The notes beneath the pieces were generated by a model, which worked only from the letters and a program-made list of their open reading frames with translations, ran no database searches and was not told the origin of the DNA. From assembly GCA_029260315.1 (NCBI GenBank), contig JAJDDM010000130.1:1-51218 (forward strand): DNA of 51,218 nucleotides, in the 5' to 3' direction. Source of the DNA: Phycisphaerales bacterium (GTDB lineage Bacteria > Planctomycetota > Phycisphaerae > Phycisphaerales > UBA1924). Both the position numbers and the translations under genes were made by a program. This document shows, piece by piece, positions 7,766-15,300 of the stretch (position 1 is the first letter of the stretch; each line of letters opens with the position of its first letter).

Positions 7766-7876
7766 ACGCGAACGCCCCCCAATGCCCGACCCACGAGCTA
7801 TCGGACGAGTATGATGGATTCTGCGACAATCGTCAACCCAGTGGAACGGTTGGGGCGTTTTTTTCGAGGAACTCGG

Positions 7877-10405
7877 ATGATGCGCTCCTGTATTCGTCGA
7901 TTGGTCGTCTGGGGCTCTTTGTGCGCCGTGCTAGGAAGCCCAGCCCACGGACAGCCATGCGCACCGGACCGGGACTTTGATGGCCATCCTCTGTTCGGTG
8001 TCTTCAACCGGCGCTTGGATACCACGCAACTCGGAGGCCTGTCGAACGGTGGGCTACCCATGAGCCTCGACTTCGGGGATGTCGATGGCAATGGCGATAT
8101 CGATGTCATCGCACCCCTGGGTGACTTCGCCGGCTTCGTCTCTGTCTCATTGAACGACGGTGAGGGGCAGTTCGCCCTGCCGGTGCTCTACGCGGTCGGC
8201 CCGGATCCCTCACAGGCCGCGCTGGCGGACTTGGACGGCGACGGTGATCTCGACATCGCCGTAACCATCGACGACGACGACACCGTTGAGACCCTGATCA
8301 ACGACGGGACCGGCGTGTTCGTCCCGGGCGCGATCTACGCTGTGGGACGCCAGCCGCGTTCGATCGTAGTTGGAGATCTGGATGGCGACGGCGACGACGA
8401 TCTCGCTGCGCTCAGTCCGCGGAGCGGGTCGGTCTCGCTTCTCTTCAACGATGGGAAAGGTACTTTCGGTAACGAGGTCCGCGTGGACCTCCCGCGGGTC
8501 TCGTCCCGCTTTGCGCACTTTCCGGGTCCGTTTATGGCATTGGTGGATCTGGAGGGCGACGGCGACCTCGATCTCGGCGTGCCGGCGGTCGATCGCGTGG
8601 TCTTGGTAGTGAATGACGGAAGCGGCGGCTTTGAGGTTAGCGACCACCAGCCGCGCGCCAGCGCCGCGCAGGTCCATGCGATCGACGCAGGAGATCTGGA
8701 CGGCGACGGGGACGAGGATCTGGCGGCTTCGATCACGGGCGCGCCCGAGATCATGGGCGTGTGGCTCAACAACGGCGACGGCACGTTCCCCGAAGCGACG
8801 ATCTACGAAGCCCCGATCATCGGGGGCGGATCACTGTCTGTCTCACTCGGCGACATGGATGGCGATGGCGACCTGGACGTGGCGCTCGGGGGCTCGGTGC
8901 TCGGCAGGCACTTCATCGCACGCAACAATGGCGACGGATCGTTCGCGACGCCCGAGGACTTCCTAACGAAGGCCCAGCCCCTCATCGTCCGCTGGGCGGA
9001 GGTCAACGGAGATGGATGGCTCGATCTTGGGACGATCGCGTGGGCTCCACACCCAGCAGCGTTCCTGTCGCGCCTGAATGACGGTGCCGGCAATCTGTTC
9101 AAGGCCCGCAACGTCGAGGAGGACTTCCCGATCTCGGGCTATTCCACCGCTGACTCCACGGACGTTGACGGCGACGGCGCTCTCGATCTGTCCGTCGCCA
9201 CGAACGAGAACGATCCCTTCGACTATCGCGTGCTCCAAGCCGACCAGGCCGGAACATTCGTCGAGCGCCATCGGGGTAGCTTTGGATTGCCCGCCTCGGA
9301 CCAGATCTCGGTTGTCAGGTTTTCGCACATGAACGGCGATGAGCATGTCGATCTCGTCTTTGCCGTGGACGATGACAAGGTCAACGCCTTCACGCCCGGC
9401 TCGATCTGGGTAGCGATGGGTCAGGGTAACTTCGGATTCGGGGATCCCGTCCAGTTTGAGATACCAGACGGAGAGCCTTGGGGCATGGACATCATCGACA
9501 TTGATGCAGATGGCGATATGGATGTTCTCGCGCACGTCCACCGGTTGCCAGTCAAAGATGATCCGACACGCGCGCTGGAAAACTGGGTTGTCGTGTTGCA
9601 GAACGATGGCGCCGGCGACCTGATGATCTCTCAGCGCGTGCTTCTCTTTGCGGATCGGAACGCCAGTTCAAACGACGTCGTCGCGTGCGACATCGACGGC
9701 GACGGCGACCCCGACGTGATCGCCACCTCGGGGTTCACAGACCAGCCCTCGCCGCTGTATGTCCTCCAGAACGATGGGGGGATCTATTCCGTGCTGGACG
9801 AAGTCCTCGTCGGCGCGGAGGCGAAGTCGGTGGGTGTCGGCGACTGGGACGGCGACGGGGATCTCGACGCCGCGGCGATGCACTGGCGGAGCGAAGAAGA
9901 CCGCGAATATCTCACGATTCTGGACAACGACGGCTCGGGCCGGCTCACCGTCACGCAGACCTATACGGACACCGACATCGAGATGGGCAACAAGATGCGC
10001 GTGGGCGATGTCAACGGCGACGGGTGGCCGGATCTCGTGCTCGCCGCCAACCGCGTGGGCGTGGTGGTGCATCTCAACGATCGGCGCGGCGGGTTCGGCG
10101 ACAGCGCCTGGTACGCGACCAACGCCCCCACCGGCGAGCCGCTGATCGGCGACTTCGATGCCGACGGCGACGCCGACATCCTCTCGGTGTCGAGGAGCCA
10201 GGGCGGGCTCGGGCCGATCGTGCTCTTGGAGAACGTCGCGTGCTGTCCGGCGGATCTGGACGGGGACGGGACGCTCTCGGCAGAGGACTTCTTCCGGTTC
10301 CTCGACCACTTCATGCTGGGCCGGGCCGATGTGGACCGCGATGGCGACTTTGATAGCGAGGACTTCTTCGCGTATCTGGATCTGTTCGCGGCGGGTTGTC
10401 CGTAG
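7877..10405 (+). CDS. Large secreted FG-GAP/VCBS protein with C-terminal dockerin
   Basis: An 842-residue exported protein. It has a signal peptide (MMRSCIRRLVVWGSLCAVLG..., cleaved near AHG), then about 14 Asp-rich calcium loops of the DLDGDGDLDIAV type spaced some 45-60 residues apart. This is the pattern of FG-GAP/VCBS beta-propellers, probably two seven-bladed units. The last 55 residues are a dockerin with two EF-like loops (CPADLDGDGTLSAEDFF and DVDRDGDFDSEDFF), ending AAGCP; dockerins of this Gly-Cys-Pro-ending kind are frequent in Phycisphaerae and probably anchor proteins at the cell surface or envelope. The start at 7877 has GAGGA 6 bp upstream; the longer frame back to 7502 overlaps the divergent gene. 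It probably binds a surface ligand; the partner is unknown. Confidence 0.85.
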   Translation: MMRSCIRRLVVWGSLCAVLGSPAHGQPCAPDRDFDGHPLFGVFNRRLDTTQLGGLSNGGLPMSLDFGDVDGNGDIDVIAPLGDFAGFVSVSLNDGEGQFALPVLYAVGPDPSQAALADLDGDGDLDIAVTIDDDDTVETLINDGTGVFVPGAIYAVGRQPRSIVVGDLDGDGDDDLAALSPRSGSVSLLFNDGKGTFGNEVRVDLPRVSSRFAHFPGPFMALVDLEGDGDLDLGVPAVDRVVLVVNDGSGGFEVSDHQPRASAAQVHAIDAGDLDGDGDEDLAASITGAPEIMGVWLNNGDGTFPEATIYEAPIIGGGSLSVSLGDMDGDGDLDVALGGSVLGRHFIARNNGDGSFATPEDFLTKAQPLIVRWAEVNGDGWLDLGTIAWAPHPAAFLSRLNDGAGNLFKARNVEEDFPISGYSTADSTDVDGDGALDLSVATNENDPFDYRVLQADQAGTFVERHRGSFGLPASDQISVVRFSHMNGDEHVDLVFAVDDDKVNAFTPGSIWVAMGQGNFGFGDPVQFEIPDGEPWGMDIIDIDADGDMDVLAHVHRLPVKDDPTRALENWVVVLQNDGAGDLMISQRVLLFADRNASSNDVVACDIDGDGDPDVIATSGFTDQPSPLYVLQNDGGIYSVLDEVLVGAEAKSVGVGDWDGDGDLDAAAMHWRSEEDREYLTILDNDGSGRLTVTQTYTDTDIEMGNKMRVGDVNGDGWPDLVLAANRVGVVVHLNDRRGGFGDSAWYATNAPTGEPLIGDFDADGDADILSVSRSQGGLGPIVLLENVACCPADLDGDGTLSAEDFFRFLDHFMLGRADVDRDGDFDSEDFFAYLDLFAAGCP

Positions 10406-10502
10406 GAGCGATGGTGCGGACGACAACTTAAGGACTCGACCGCGATGGAGCCGCGAGCGTCCAACCCGGCTCCCTCACGGTCGCCGCTCGTCGGAGCGAT
10501 CC

Positions 10503-10991
10503 TTAGAACAGATCCCCCTGGTCCCTGCCCACCGGCGGCTCCTCGCTCAACGCCTCGGCCTCCTCGATGAACTCCTCGAGGCTCTTGAAGCGAAGATGCT
10601 CGGACGCGAAGCGGATGTAGGCGACCGGGTCGAGGCTGCGCAGGCGGATCATGACCTGACGCCCGATCTCGGTGCTCGGCACCTCGCGGTCGTGCTCGCG
10701 GTGGGTCTGCTCCTCGATCTCGTCGACGAGTCTTTGTTTGGTGGCTTCGGGGATGGGGCGCTTGCCGCACGCGGCCTGGACGCCCTTCATGATGCTGTCG
10801 GTATTGAACGGCACGCGGGTGCCGTCGCGTTTGACGACCATCAGGCGGCTCGCCTGCTCGACGCGCTCGTAGGTCGTAAACCGCTTGTGGCATTGCAGAC
10901 ACTCCCGCCGCCGGCGGATGACCCGCCCGCCGTCGCTGGCGCGGCTGTCGATGACCTTGTCGTCGTTGGCGTTGCAGGACGGGCAGATCAT
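10503..10991 (-). CDS. nrdR: Transcriptional repressor NrdR
   Basis: A 162-residue NrdR, the ATP/dATP-sensing repressor of ribonucleotide reductase genes. The N-terminal zinc ribbon has Cys3, Cys6, Cys31 and Cys34 (MICPSC...CLQC), with the typical VIDSR and RRRRECLQCHKRFTTYE around it. The ATP-cone follows (VVKRDGTRVPFNTDSIMKGVQAACGKRPI). The start at 10991 is fixed by the conserved MICP(S)C opening. Length is near the usual 150-160. It is followed on the minus strand by 98 bp and the dockerin gene of the opposite strand; no nrd gene lies in the window. No NrdR box was recognised here. Confidence 0.95.
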   Translation of the reverse strand: MICPSCNANDDKVIDSRASDGGRVIRRRRECLQCHKRFTTYERVEQASRLMVVKRDGTRVPFNTDSIMKGVQAACGKRPIPEATKQRLVDEIEEQTHREHDREVPSTEIGRQVMIRLRSLDPVAYIRFASEHLRFKSLEEFIEEAEALSEEPPVGRDQGDLF

Positions 10992-11062
10992 GCGGAGGCT
11001 CGCCTGGGTCTTGGCGGGGGGTGGTCGCCAAGGATAGCAGCGGCGAGGCTGTGCCATGGAAA

Positions 11063-11085
11063 GGGCCCCCGCTGCGCGGGAGCCC
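11063..11085 (-). terminator. Hairpin terminator of the PadR/HAAS operon
   Basis: GGGCCCCCGC (11063-11072) pairs with GCGGGAGCCC (11076-11085), with one mismatch and a 3-base loop. On the minus strand it is followed by CTTTCC. It lies 33 bp beyond the stop of the HAAS-type gene and before the nrdR start region, so it probably ends the upstream operon. Confidence 0.5.
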
Positions 11086-11117
11086 CATATCTTGGAGTTG
11101 ACTTGGATGACGGTGAG

Positions 11118-12179
11118 TTATCGTGAGCCGAGGACAGCCGCGTCGGCGTGATGCTCAGGATCCATCTTGTGGCTCTCGGGGTCGAACTGATCCATGATCC
11201 ATTCGATCCGGGGCAGGAATCTGATGGGGGCCTTGATGAACAGGCGAGCGGCGACAATCTGGTAGGTCGCGAGGTCGCCGCCGTTCTGGAGCCACTGGTC
11301 GGGCTCGACGAAGGTGGTGATCAGGTCGGTCAGTTGGTCGGGCTCAACGCCGTTGTCCATCAGGTCGGTGATGTCGTAGACGACAAGGTGATTGAGGACG
11401 TGGTCGATGACGCGTTGGGAGGTGATCTCGACGCCGCCGTCGGTGGCGCGCAGGGCGAGCGTGTCGAAGGGGATGCGCCGATTGACCATCTCGAGGACGG
11501 CGGCGAACGTGACGCCGTCGGCGTCGATGCCCATCGCGTCGTCGAGGTCGATGTCGATCTGCTCGAAAGCGGCGTTGTCCATGATGAGCCTGCTGGCCTT
11601 GCGGGCCGAGCCGAAGAACTCGCGGTAGGTCGTGCCCTGGTCGATCTCAACGGTTGTCTTGAGGACCTTGGCGACGCGGCTGCCGTCGCTTTGCACCGCC
11701 GCGCCGGCGAACGCGGTGAAGGGCGCGACGTTGTGCGATGCTGGGCTGGTCGTGTGCGGAGAGGGCGAGCCGGAGAGCGTCATCGTGCTCAGGACGAGTG
11801 CGCTGGAGGCGATTGCGAAGGTCGCTGCGGTCATGATCCATCTCCTTTGTGAAATTCCTCGTGCGTGCTTGTATCGCTGGGCGAGCAGGGCAGCGTCGCC
11901 CAACTCGCTGATGGCTTGGTGGATGGCTCTGGGCTCGGACTCGCCCACGAGCATCAGATCGCGGACGCGATCGCGGACGTGGCTGTCGAGCTCCTCGCGG
12001 ATCTCGTCGCTCTCGCGCTTGGGCAGGCGCATGACGCGGACGAGACCGTCGAGCCAGGAGGTCACGGCGTCGTTCGCCTCGTGAGGGTGGGCAAGATCGA
12101 CGGGGCGCTGCTCGGCGGGAGACGATGCCGGCTCATCCTGCACGGGCGGGACGCCCGTGCCACCTGGGGCATGGCTCAT
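11118..12179 (-). CDS. HAAS-like domain membrane protein, PadR partner
   Basis: A 353-residue protein. Residues about 35-95 (VTSWLDGLVRVMRLPKRESDEIREELDSHVRDRVRDLMLVGESEPRAIHQAI pattern, read here in parts) form a helical HAAS/permease-prefix-like domain, the usual partner of PadR regulators. A transmembrane helix follows (IMTAATFAIASSALVLS, near residue 115), then a roughly 220-residue extracytoplasmic domain that resembles the secretin/TonB short N-terminal fold (QIDIDLDDAMGIDADGVTFAAVLEMVNRRI...ALRATDGGVEITS). Its ATG overlaps the padR stop (ATGA). The first residues (TGVPPVQ) are encoded by a palindromic repeat. Its role is unknown, but the pairing suggests envelope-stress or phenolic-type signal sensing coupled to PadR. 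Confidence 0.65.
   Translation of the reverse strand: MSHAPGGTGVPPVQDEPASSPAEQRPVDLAHPHEANDAVTSWLDGLVRVMRLPKRESDEIREELDSHVRDRVRDLMLVGESEPRAIHQAISELGDAALLAQRYKHARGISQRRWIMTAATFAIASSALVLSTMTLSGSPSPHTTSPASHNVAPFTAFAGAAVQSDGSRVAKVLKTTVEIDQGTTYREFFGSARKASRLIMDNAAFEQIDIDLDDAMGIDADGVTFAAVLEMVNRRIPFDTLALRATDGGVEITSQRVIDHVLNHLVVYDITDLMDNGVEPDQLTDLITTFVEPDQWLQNGGDLATYQIVAARLFIKAPIRFLPRIEWIMDQFDPESHKMDPEHHADAAVLGSR
12140..12160. repeat. Palindromic repeat inside the HAAS gene start
   Basis: GCACGGGCG (12140-12148) and CGCCCGTGC (12152-12160) form a perfect 9-bp stem with a 3-base loop. This GGCACGGGCGTCCCGCCCGTGC-like palindrome is a type I know as recurrent in planctomycete and related genomes. Here it is translated as part of TGVPPVQ near the N-terminus of the HAAS-like protein. 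Confidence 0.55.
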
Positions 12180-12535
12180 GGCGAGGTCTCCTCGATCGCG
12201 GCACCCGGGCCGGCGTTGATGAACTCATCGAGCATGGCGGTGTGGGCGCGGTGGCTGCGGATGGCCTGTTCGAGTCGGCGCTGGCCCTTGGGGGTGAGGC
12301 GGTACCACTTGCGTCGCCTGCCGTCGGAGTCGTCGTCGGTGCGTTCGGAGCGGACGGTCTCCCAGTTGGGCGAAACGTATCCCTGCTTTTCGAGGCGTTT
12401 GAGGAGTGGGTAGAGGACGCTGGGGCCTGCTTTGATGGAGTTCTCGGACCTGGCCTCGATCTTCTTGGTGATGGCGTAGCCGTATGCCGGGGCTTCGCCG
12501 ATGACGCTGAGGACGATCATCTCGAGGGGGTTCAC
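12176..12535 (-). CDS. PadR-family transcriptional regulator
   Basis: A 119-residue winged-helix regulator: NPLEMIVLSVIGEAPAYGYAITKKIEARSENSIKAGPSVLYPLLKRLEKQGYV...RRRKWYRLTPKGQRRLEQ, the standard PadR layout with the YGY, LYPLLKRLE and R-R-K-x-Y-x-LTxxG landmarks (quoted in parts). The start is the GTG at 12535, placed 6 bp after a perfect AAGGAG; upstream codons are not PadR-like. It overlaps the HAAS-like gene by 4 bp. A double GATATATC site lies 36-58 bp upstream of the start, so autoregulation is likely. The effector ligand is unknown. Confidence 0.9.
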   Translation of the reverse strand: MNPLEMIVLSVIGEAPAYGYAITKKIEARSENSIKAGPSVLYPLLKRLEKQGYVSPNWETVRSERTDDDSDGRRRKWYRLTPKGQRRLEQAIRSHRAHTAMLDEFINAGPGAAIEETSP

Positions 12536-12570
12536 GGCGTGCTCCTTGAGGACTGGCGTTGCTTCGCCCA

Positions 12571-12593
12571 GATATATCTTTCTACGATATATC
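12571..12593 (-). promoter_or_regulatory. Probable PadR operator (two GATATATC sites)
   Basis: GATATATC occurs at 12571-12578 and again at 12586-12593. Each is itself a palindrome, and they are separated by 7 bp, so the centres are 15 bp apart. The AT-rich pair stands out in a GC-rich region directly upstream of padR. PadR regulators are known to bind AT-rich inverted repeats in their own promoters. Binding is inferred. Confidence 0.55.
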
Positions 12594-12647
12594 GGGTCGG
12601 GCGGTTTCGCAATCGCGAAAAGAAAATCTCTTTTCACGGGAGGATCC

Positions 12648-12825
12648 ATGCCCAGAATCGAGCGGTCCGGCGTGCGTGGGAACGGGCCTGCTTGTCGGGA
12701 TCTGGGGGGATTCCTACGCTTGGGCGATGCCGGGGACTACGACGCAGAGCGACTGATCGGCCGGCATCGCTGTCATAGCTCCTCCAGCGCCCGGCCCCGT
12801 TGCGGGACCGGGCGTTGTCTTTTCC
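12648..12825 (+). promoter_or_regulatory. thrS leader with hairpin and intrinsic terminator
   Basis: Two structures precede thrS. GCGATGCCGG (12724-12733) pairs with CCGGCATCGC (12761-12770), a perfect 10-bp long-range stem. A strong terminator follows: CGCCCGGCCCCG (12788-12799) pairs with CGGGACCGGGCG (12803-12814), one mismatch, then TTGTCTTTTCC. An ATG at 12648 has GGGAGGA just upstream and is in frame with thrS. No T-box (AGGGTGGNACCGCG) is visible. The arrangement could be an attenuator with a leader peptide, or the terminator of a small RNA. Confidence 0.45.
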
Positions 12826-12908
12826 ACCGGATCGTGAGCCCGGGCCGAAATCCTTGTTGGACCCGTTACCCCCACCACCCGCCACACCCCCACACCCCTC
12901 GGAACGCC

Positions 12909-14978
12909 ATGCCCCAGATCACACTGCCAGACGGATCGGTTCGCGAGTTTGATGAGCCCGTGAGCGCGCTCGAGGTCGCCAAGAGCATCGGCAAGCGGCT
13001 GGCGGCGGACGCGGTCGGGTGCCTGATCGATGGGGAGTTGAGCGATCTGTCGACGATGATTGATCGGGATTGTGCGTTGGCGATCGTGACGCCGAGGTCG
13101 CGCGACGGGAAGCTGGACGCCAACGCGTTGTTCCTGATCCGGCACTCGGCGGCGCATGTGATGGCCGAGGCGATCCAGCGGGTGGTGGCGGGGGCGGAGC
13201 TGGTGTATGGGCCGCCGGTGGAGACGGGGTTTTTCTATGACATCCGGTTTCCGGGGGATCGGCCGCTGAAGGAGGGGGACTTCGAGCGGATCGAGGCGGA
13301 GATGGCGTCGATCGTTGCGGAGGATCGGCCGTTCACGCGGTACGAGTTGAAGCACGACGAGGGGATGGCCAAGCTCAAGGGTGAGGGGAGCAAGTACAAG
13401 ATCGACAACGCGCTGCGGGCGCACGAGGCGGGGTCGCTGACGCTCTCGTGGTACGCGACCGGGCAGCCGGGGGAGGACTGGGAGGACCTGTGCCGGGGAC
13501 CGCATGTGCCGAGCACGGGGCGGATCGGGGCGTTCAAGGTCACGAGCCTGGCGAGCAGCTACTGGCACGGCGATGAGAACTCCGACCGATTGACGCGCGT
13601 GTACGGCACGGCGTTTCCGACGCAGAAGGATCTCGATACGCACCTGCATCAGTTGGAAGAGGCGAAGAAGCGCGACCATCGGGTGCTCGGGAAGAAACTG
13701 CGGCTGTTCCATATCGACGAGGCGGTCGGGCAGGGGCTCGTCCTGTGGACGCCGGCGGGGGCGGTGATCCGCAAGGAGCTGCAGGACTTCATCGGCGAGG
13801 AGCTGCGCAAGCAGGGGTATCACGACGTGTTCTGCCCGCACATCGGCAAGCTGGAGCTGTACAAGACCAGCGGGCACTTTCCGTACTACGCCGAGAGCCA
13901 GTTCGTGCCGGTGATGGAGCGGGATTTCCTACAGGGGGTCGCCGACGAGGGGTGCTCGTGCGCGGATCTGAGCAACATGCTGAGCGCCGGGAACATCGAG
14001 GGGTATCTGCTCAAGCCGATGAACTGCCCGCACCATGTGAAGATCTACGCGAGCCAGCAGCACAGCTATCGGGATCTGCCGATCCGGCTGAGCGAGTTCG
14101 GGACGGTGTACCGCTGGGAGCAGTCGGGTGAGTTGAACGGGATGACGCGCGTGCGGTCGTTCACGGTCGATGATGCGCACCTGTTCTGCCGGGAGGACCA
14201 GGTGGCGGACGAGCTCATGGGCTGTCTGAGCCTTGTCAAGATCGCGTTCGAGACCTTGGGCTTGGAGAACTTCCGCGTGCGGGTGGGTCTGCGCGATCCG
14301 GACAGCGGAAAGTATGTCGGAAAGCCGGAGGTATGGGATAAGGCGGAGGAGGCGTGCCGGGACGCGGCGAAGAGTCTGGGGACGGAGGTCAGCGAGGAGC
14401 CGGGGGAGGCGGCGTTCTACGGGCCGAAGATCGACTTCATCGTCAAGGACGTAATCGGGCGGGAGTGGCAGCTCGGGACGGTGCAGGTGGATTACAACCT
14501 GCCGGAGCGGTTCGATTTGTCGTACATCGGCAGCGACAACTCGGCGCACCGCCCGGTGATGATCCATCGTGCGCCGTTCGGGAGCTTCGAGCGGTTCGTC
14601 GCGGTGCTCATTGAGCACTTTGAGGGGCGGTTCCCGTTGTGGCTGAGTCCCGAGCAGGTACGGGTGCTGCCGGTGAGCGATAAGAGCGCGGCGTACGCCG
14701 AGCGGGTGCTGAAGAAGCTCAAGGACGCGCGGGTGCGAGCGACGGCGGATCTGTCGGGCGATCGGCTGCAAGCGAAGATCAAGGTGGCGTCGGACGAGCT
14801 GGTGCCGTACCTGCTGATCGTCGGGCCGCGCGATGAGGAGAACGAGACGGTGTCGGTGCGGGCGCGGGGGATTCAGAAGGATCTGGGGGCGGTAGCGCTG
14901 GAGCGGTTCTGCACGCTGGCGATCGAGGAGATTCTGACCAAGGGGGAGTCGAGCGCGAAGGGCGCGATTGTGGGGTAG
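12909..14978 (+). CDS. thrS: Threonyl-tRNA synthetase
   Basis: A 689-residue class II synthetase that charges tRNA-Thr. Domains in order: TGS (residues 1-62, ITLPDGSVREFDEPVSALEVAK), editing domain with HSAAHVMA (HxxxH), catalytic core with motif 2 (YRWEQSGELNGMTRVRSF), zinc ligands in MNCPHH and DDAHLF, motif 3 (HRAPFGSFERFVAVLIEH), and the anticodon-binding domain starting at about residue 580. An insert (DFLQGVADEGCSCADLSNML, near residue 340) sits between the core strands and MNCPHH. The start at 12909 matches the TGS start; a further upstream ATG at 12648 would add 87 unconserved residues. It is preceded by a terminator-like leader, so attenuation is possible. Confidence 0.96.
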   Translation: MPQITLPDGSVREFDEPVSALEVAKSIGKRLAADAVGCLIDGELSDLSTMIDRDCALAIVTPRSRDGKLDANALFLIRHSAAHVMAEAIQRVVAGAELVYGPPVETGFFYDIRFPGDRPLKEGDFERIEAEMASIVAEDRPFTRYELKHDEGMAKLKGEGSKYKIDNALRAHEAGSLTLSWYATGQPGEDWEDLCRGPHVPSTGRIGAFKVTSLASSYWHGDENSDRLTRVYGTAFPTQKDLDTHLHQLEEAKKRDHRVLGKKLRLFHIDEAVGQGLVLWTPAGAVIRKELQDFIGEELRKQGYHDVFCPHIGKLELYKTSGHFPYYAESQFVPVMERDFLQGVADEGCSCADLSNMLSAGNIEGYLLKPMNCPHHVKIYASQQHSYRDLPIRLSEFGTVYRWEQSGELNGMTRVRSFTVDDAHLFCREDQVADELMGCLSLVKIAFETLGLENFRVRVGLRDPDSGKYVGKPEVWDKAEEACRDAAKSLGTEVSEEPGEAAFYGPKIDFIVKDVIGREWQLGTVQVDYNLPERFDLSYIGSDNSAHRPVMIHRAPFGSFERFVAVLIEHFEGRFPLWLSPEQVRVLPVSDKSAAYAERVLKKLKDARVRATADLSGDRLQAKIKVASDELVPYLLIVGPRDEENETVSVRARGIQKDLGAVALERFCTLAIEEILTKGESSAKGAIVG

Positions 14979-15300
14979 CGAGGGAGTTTGCAGCGGGCGG
15001 ACAATGCTCGAAGGGTTCGGGGTCGGAAGGATCTGTCGGTGAGCTTGGTTGGCGGCTCGGCGAATGGGGAGTTGGGCGTCGTTGCCCGAATGTGTCACCC
15101 ATGTCCCTTCAACACCTGTCACCCATGTGGATGCACTCGACAGCGAGCCACCAGTGGCACCGGATGGGGTCCGTCGGGGGGCTGGAGCGGTGATTTGGGG
15201 GAAGGCGGGACGGGGGCGATCTACCCTCATAGGCTCATCGTGTCCCGAGGCGGGCGGTCTGGCCCGCGGCGGGTGAAAGTGGTTCTTGGACAGGATGTGT
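14979..15300. other. Intergenic region with repeat and IS-end remnants
   Basis: About 320 bp with no supported gene. It holds a 12-bp direct repeat, TGTCACCCATGT, at 15093-15104 and 15117-15128. I associate this spacing and sequence with ends of some IS elements, so it may be an IS scar. A half-palindrome, CGAGCCACCAGTGGCACC (15153-15170), recalls the hairpin at 33141-33159. The promoter for the decarboxylase gene must lie near 15200-15290 but is not obvious. Confidence 0.35.

Noticed and set aside
12648-12825. A T-box riboswitch for thrS
   Set aside because: The AGGGTGGNACCGCG core and the specifier loop are absent.
12648-12908. An 87-residue N-terminal extension of ThrRS
   Set aside because: The reading frame is open and has a ribosome-binding site, but the peptide is not TGS-like and contains the terminator hairpin. 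It is treated as leader only.
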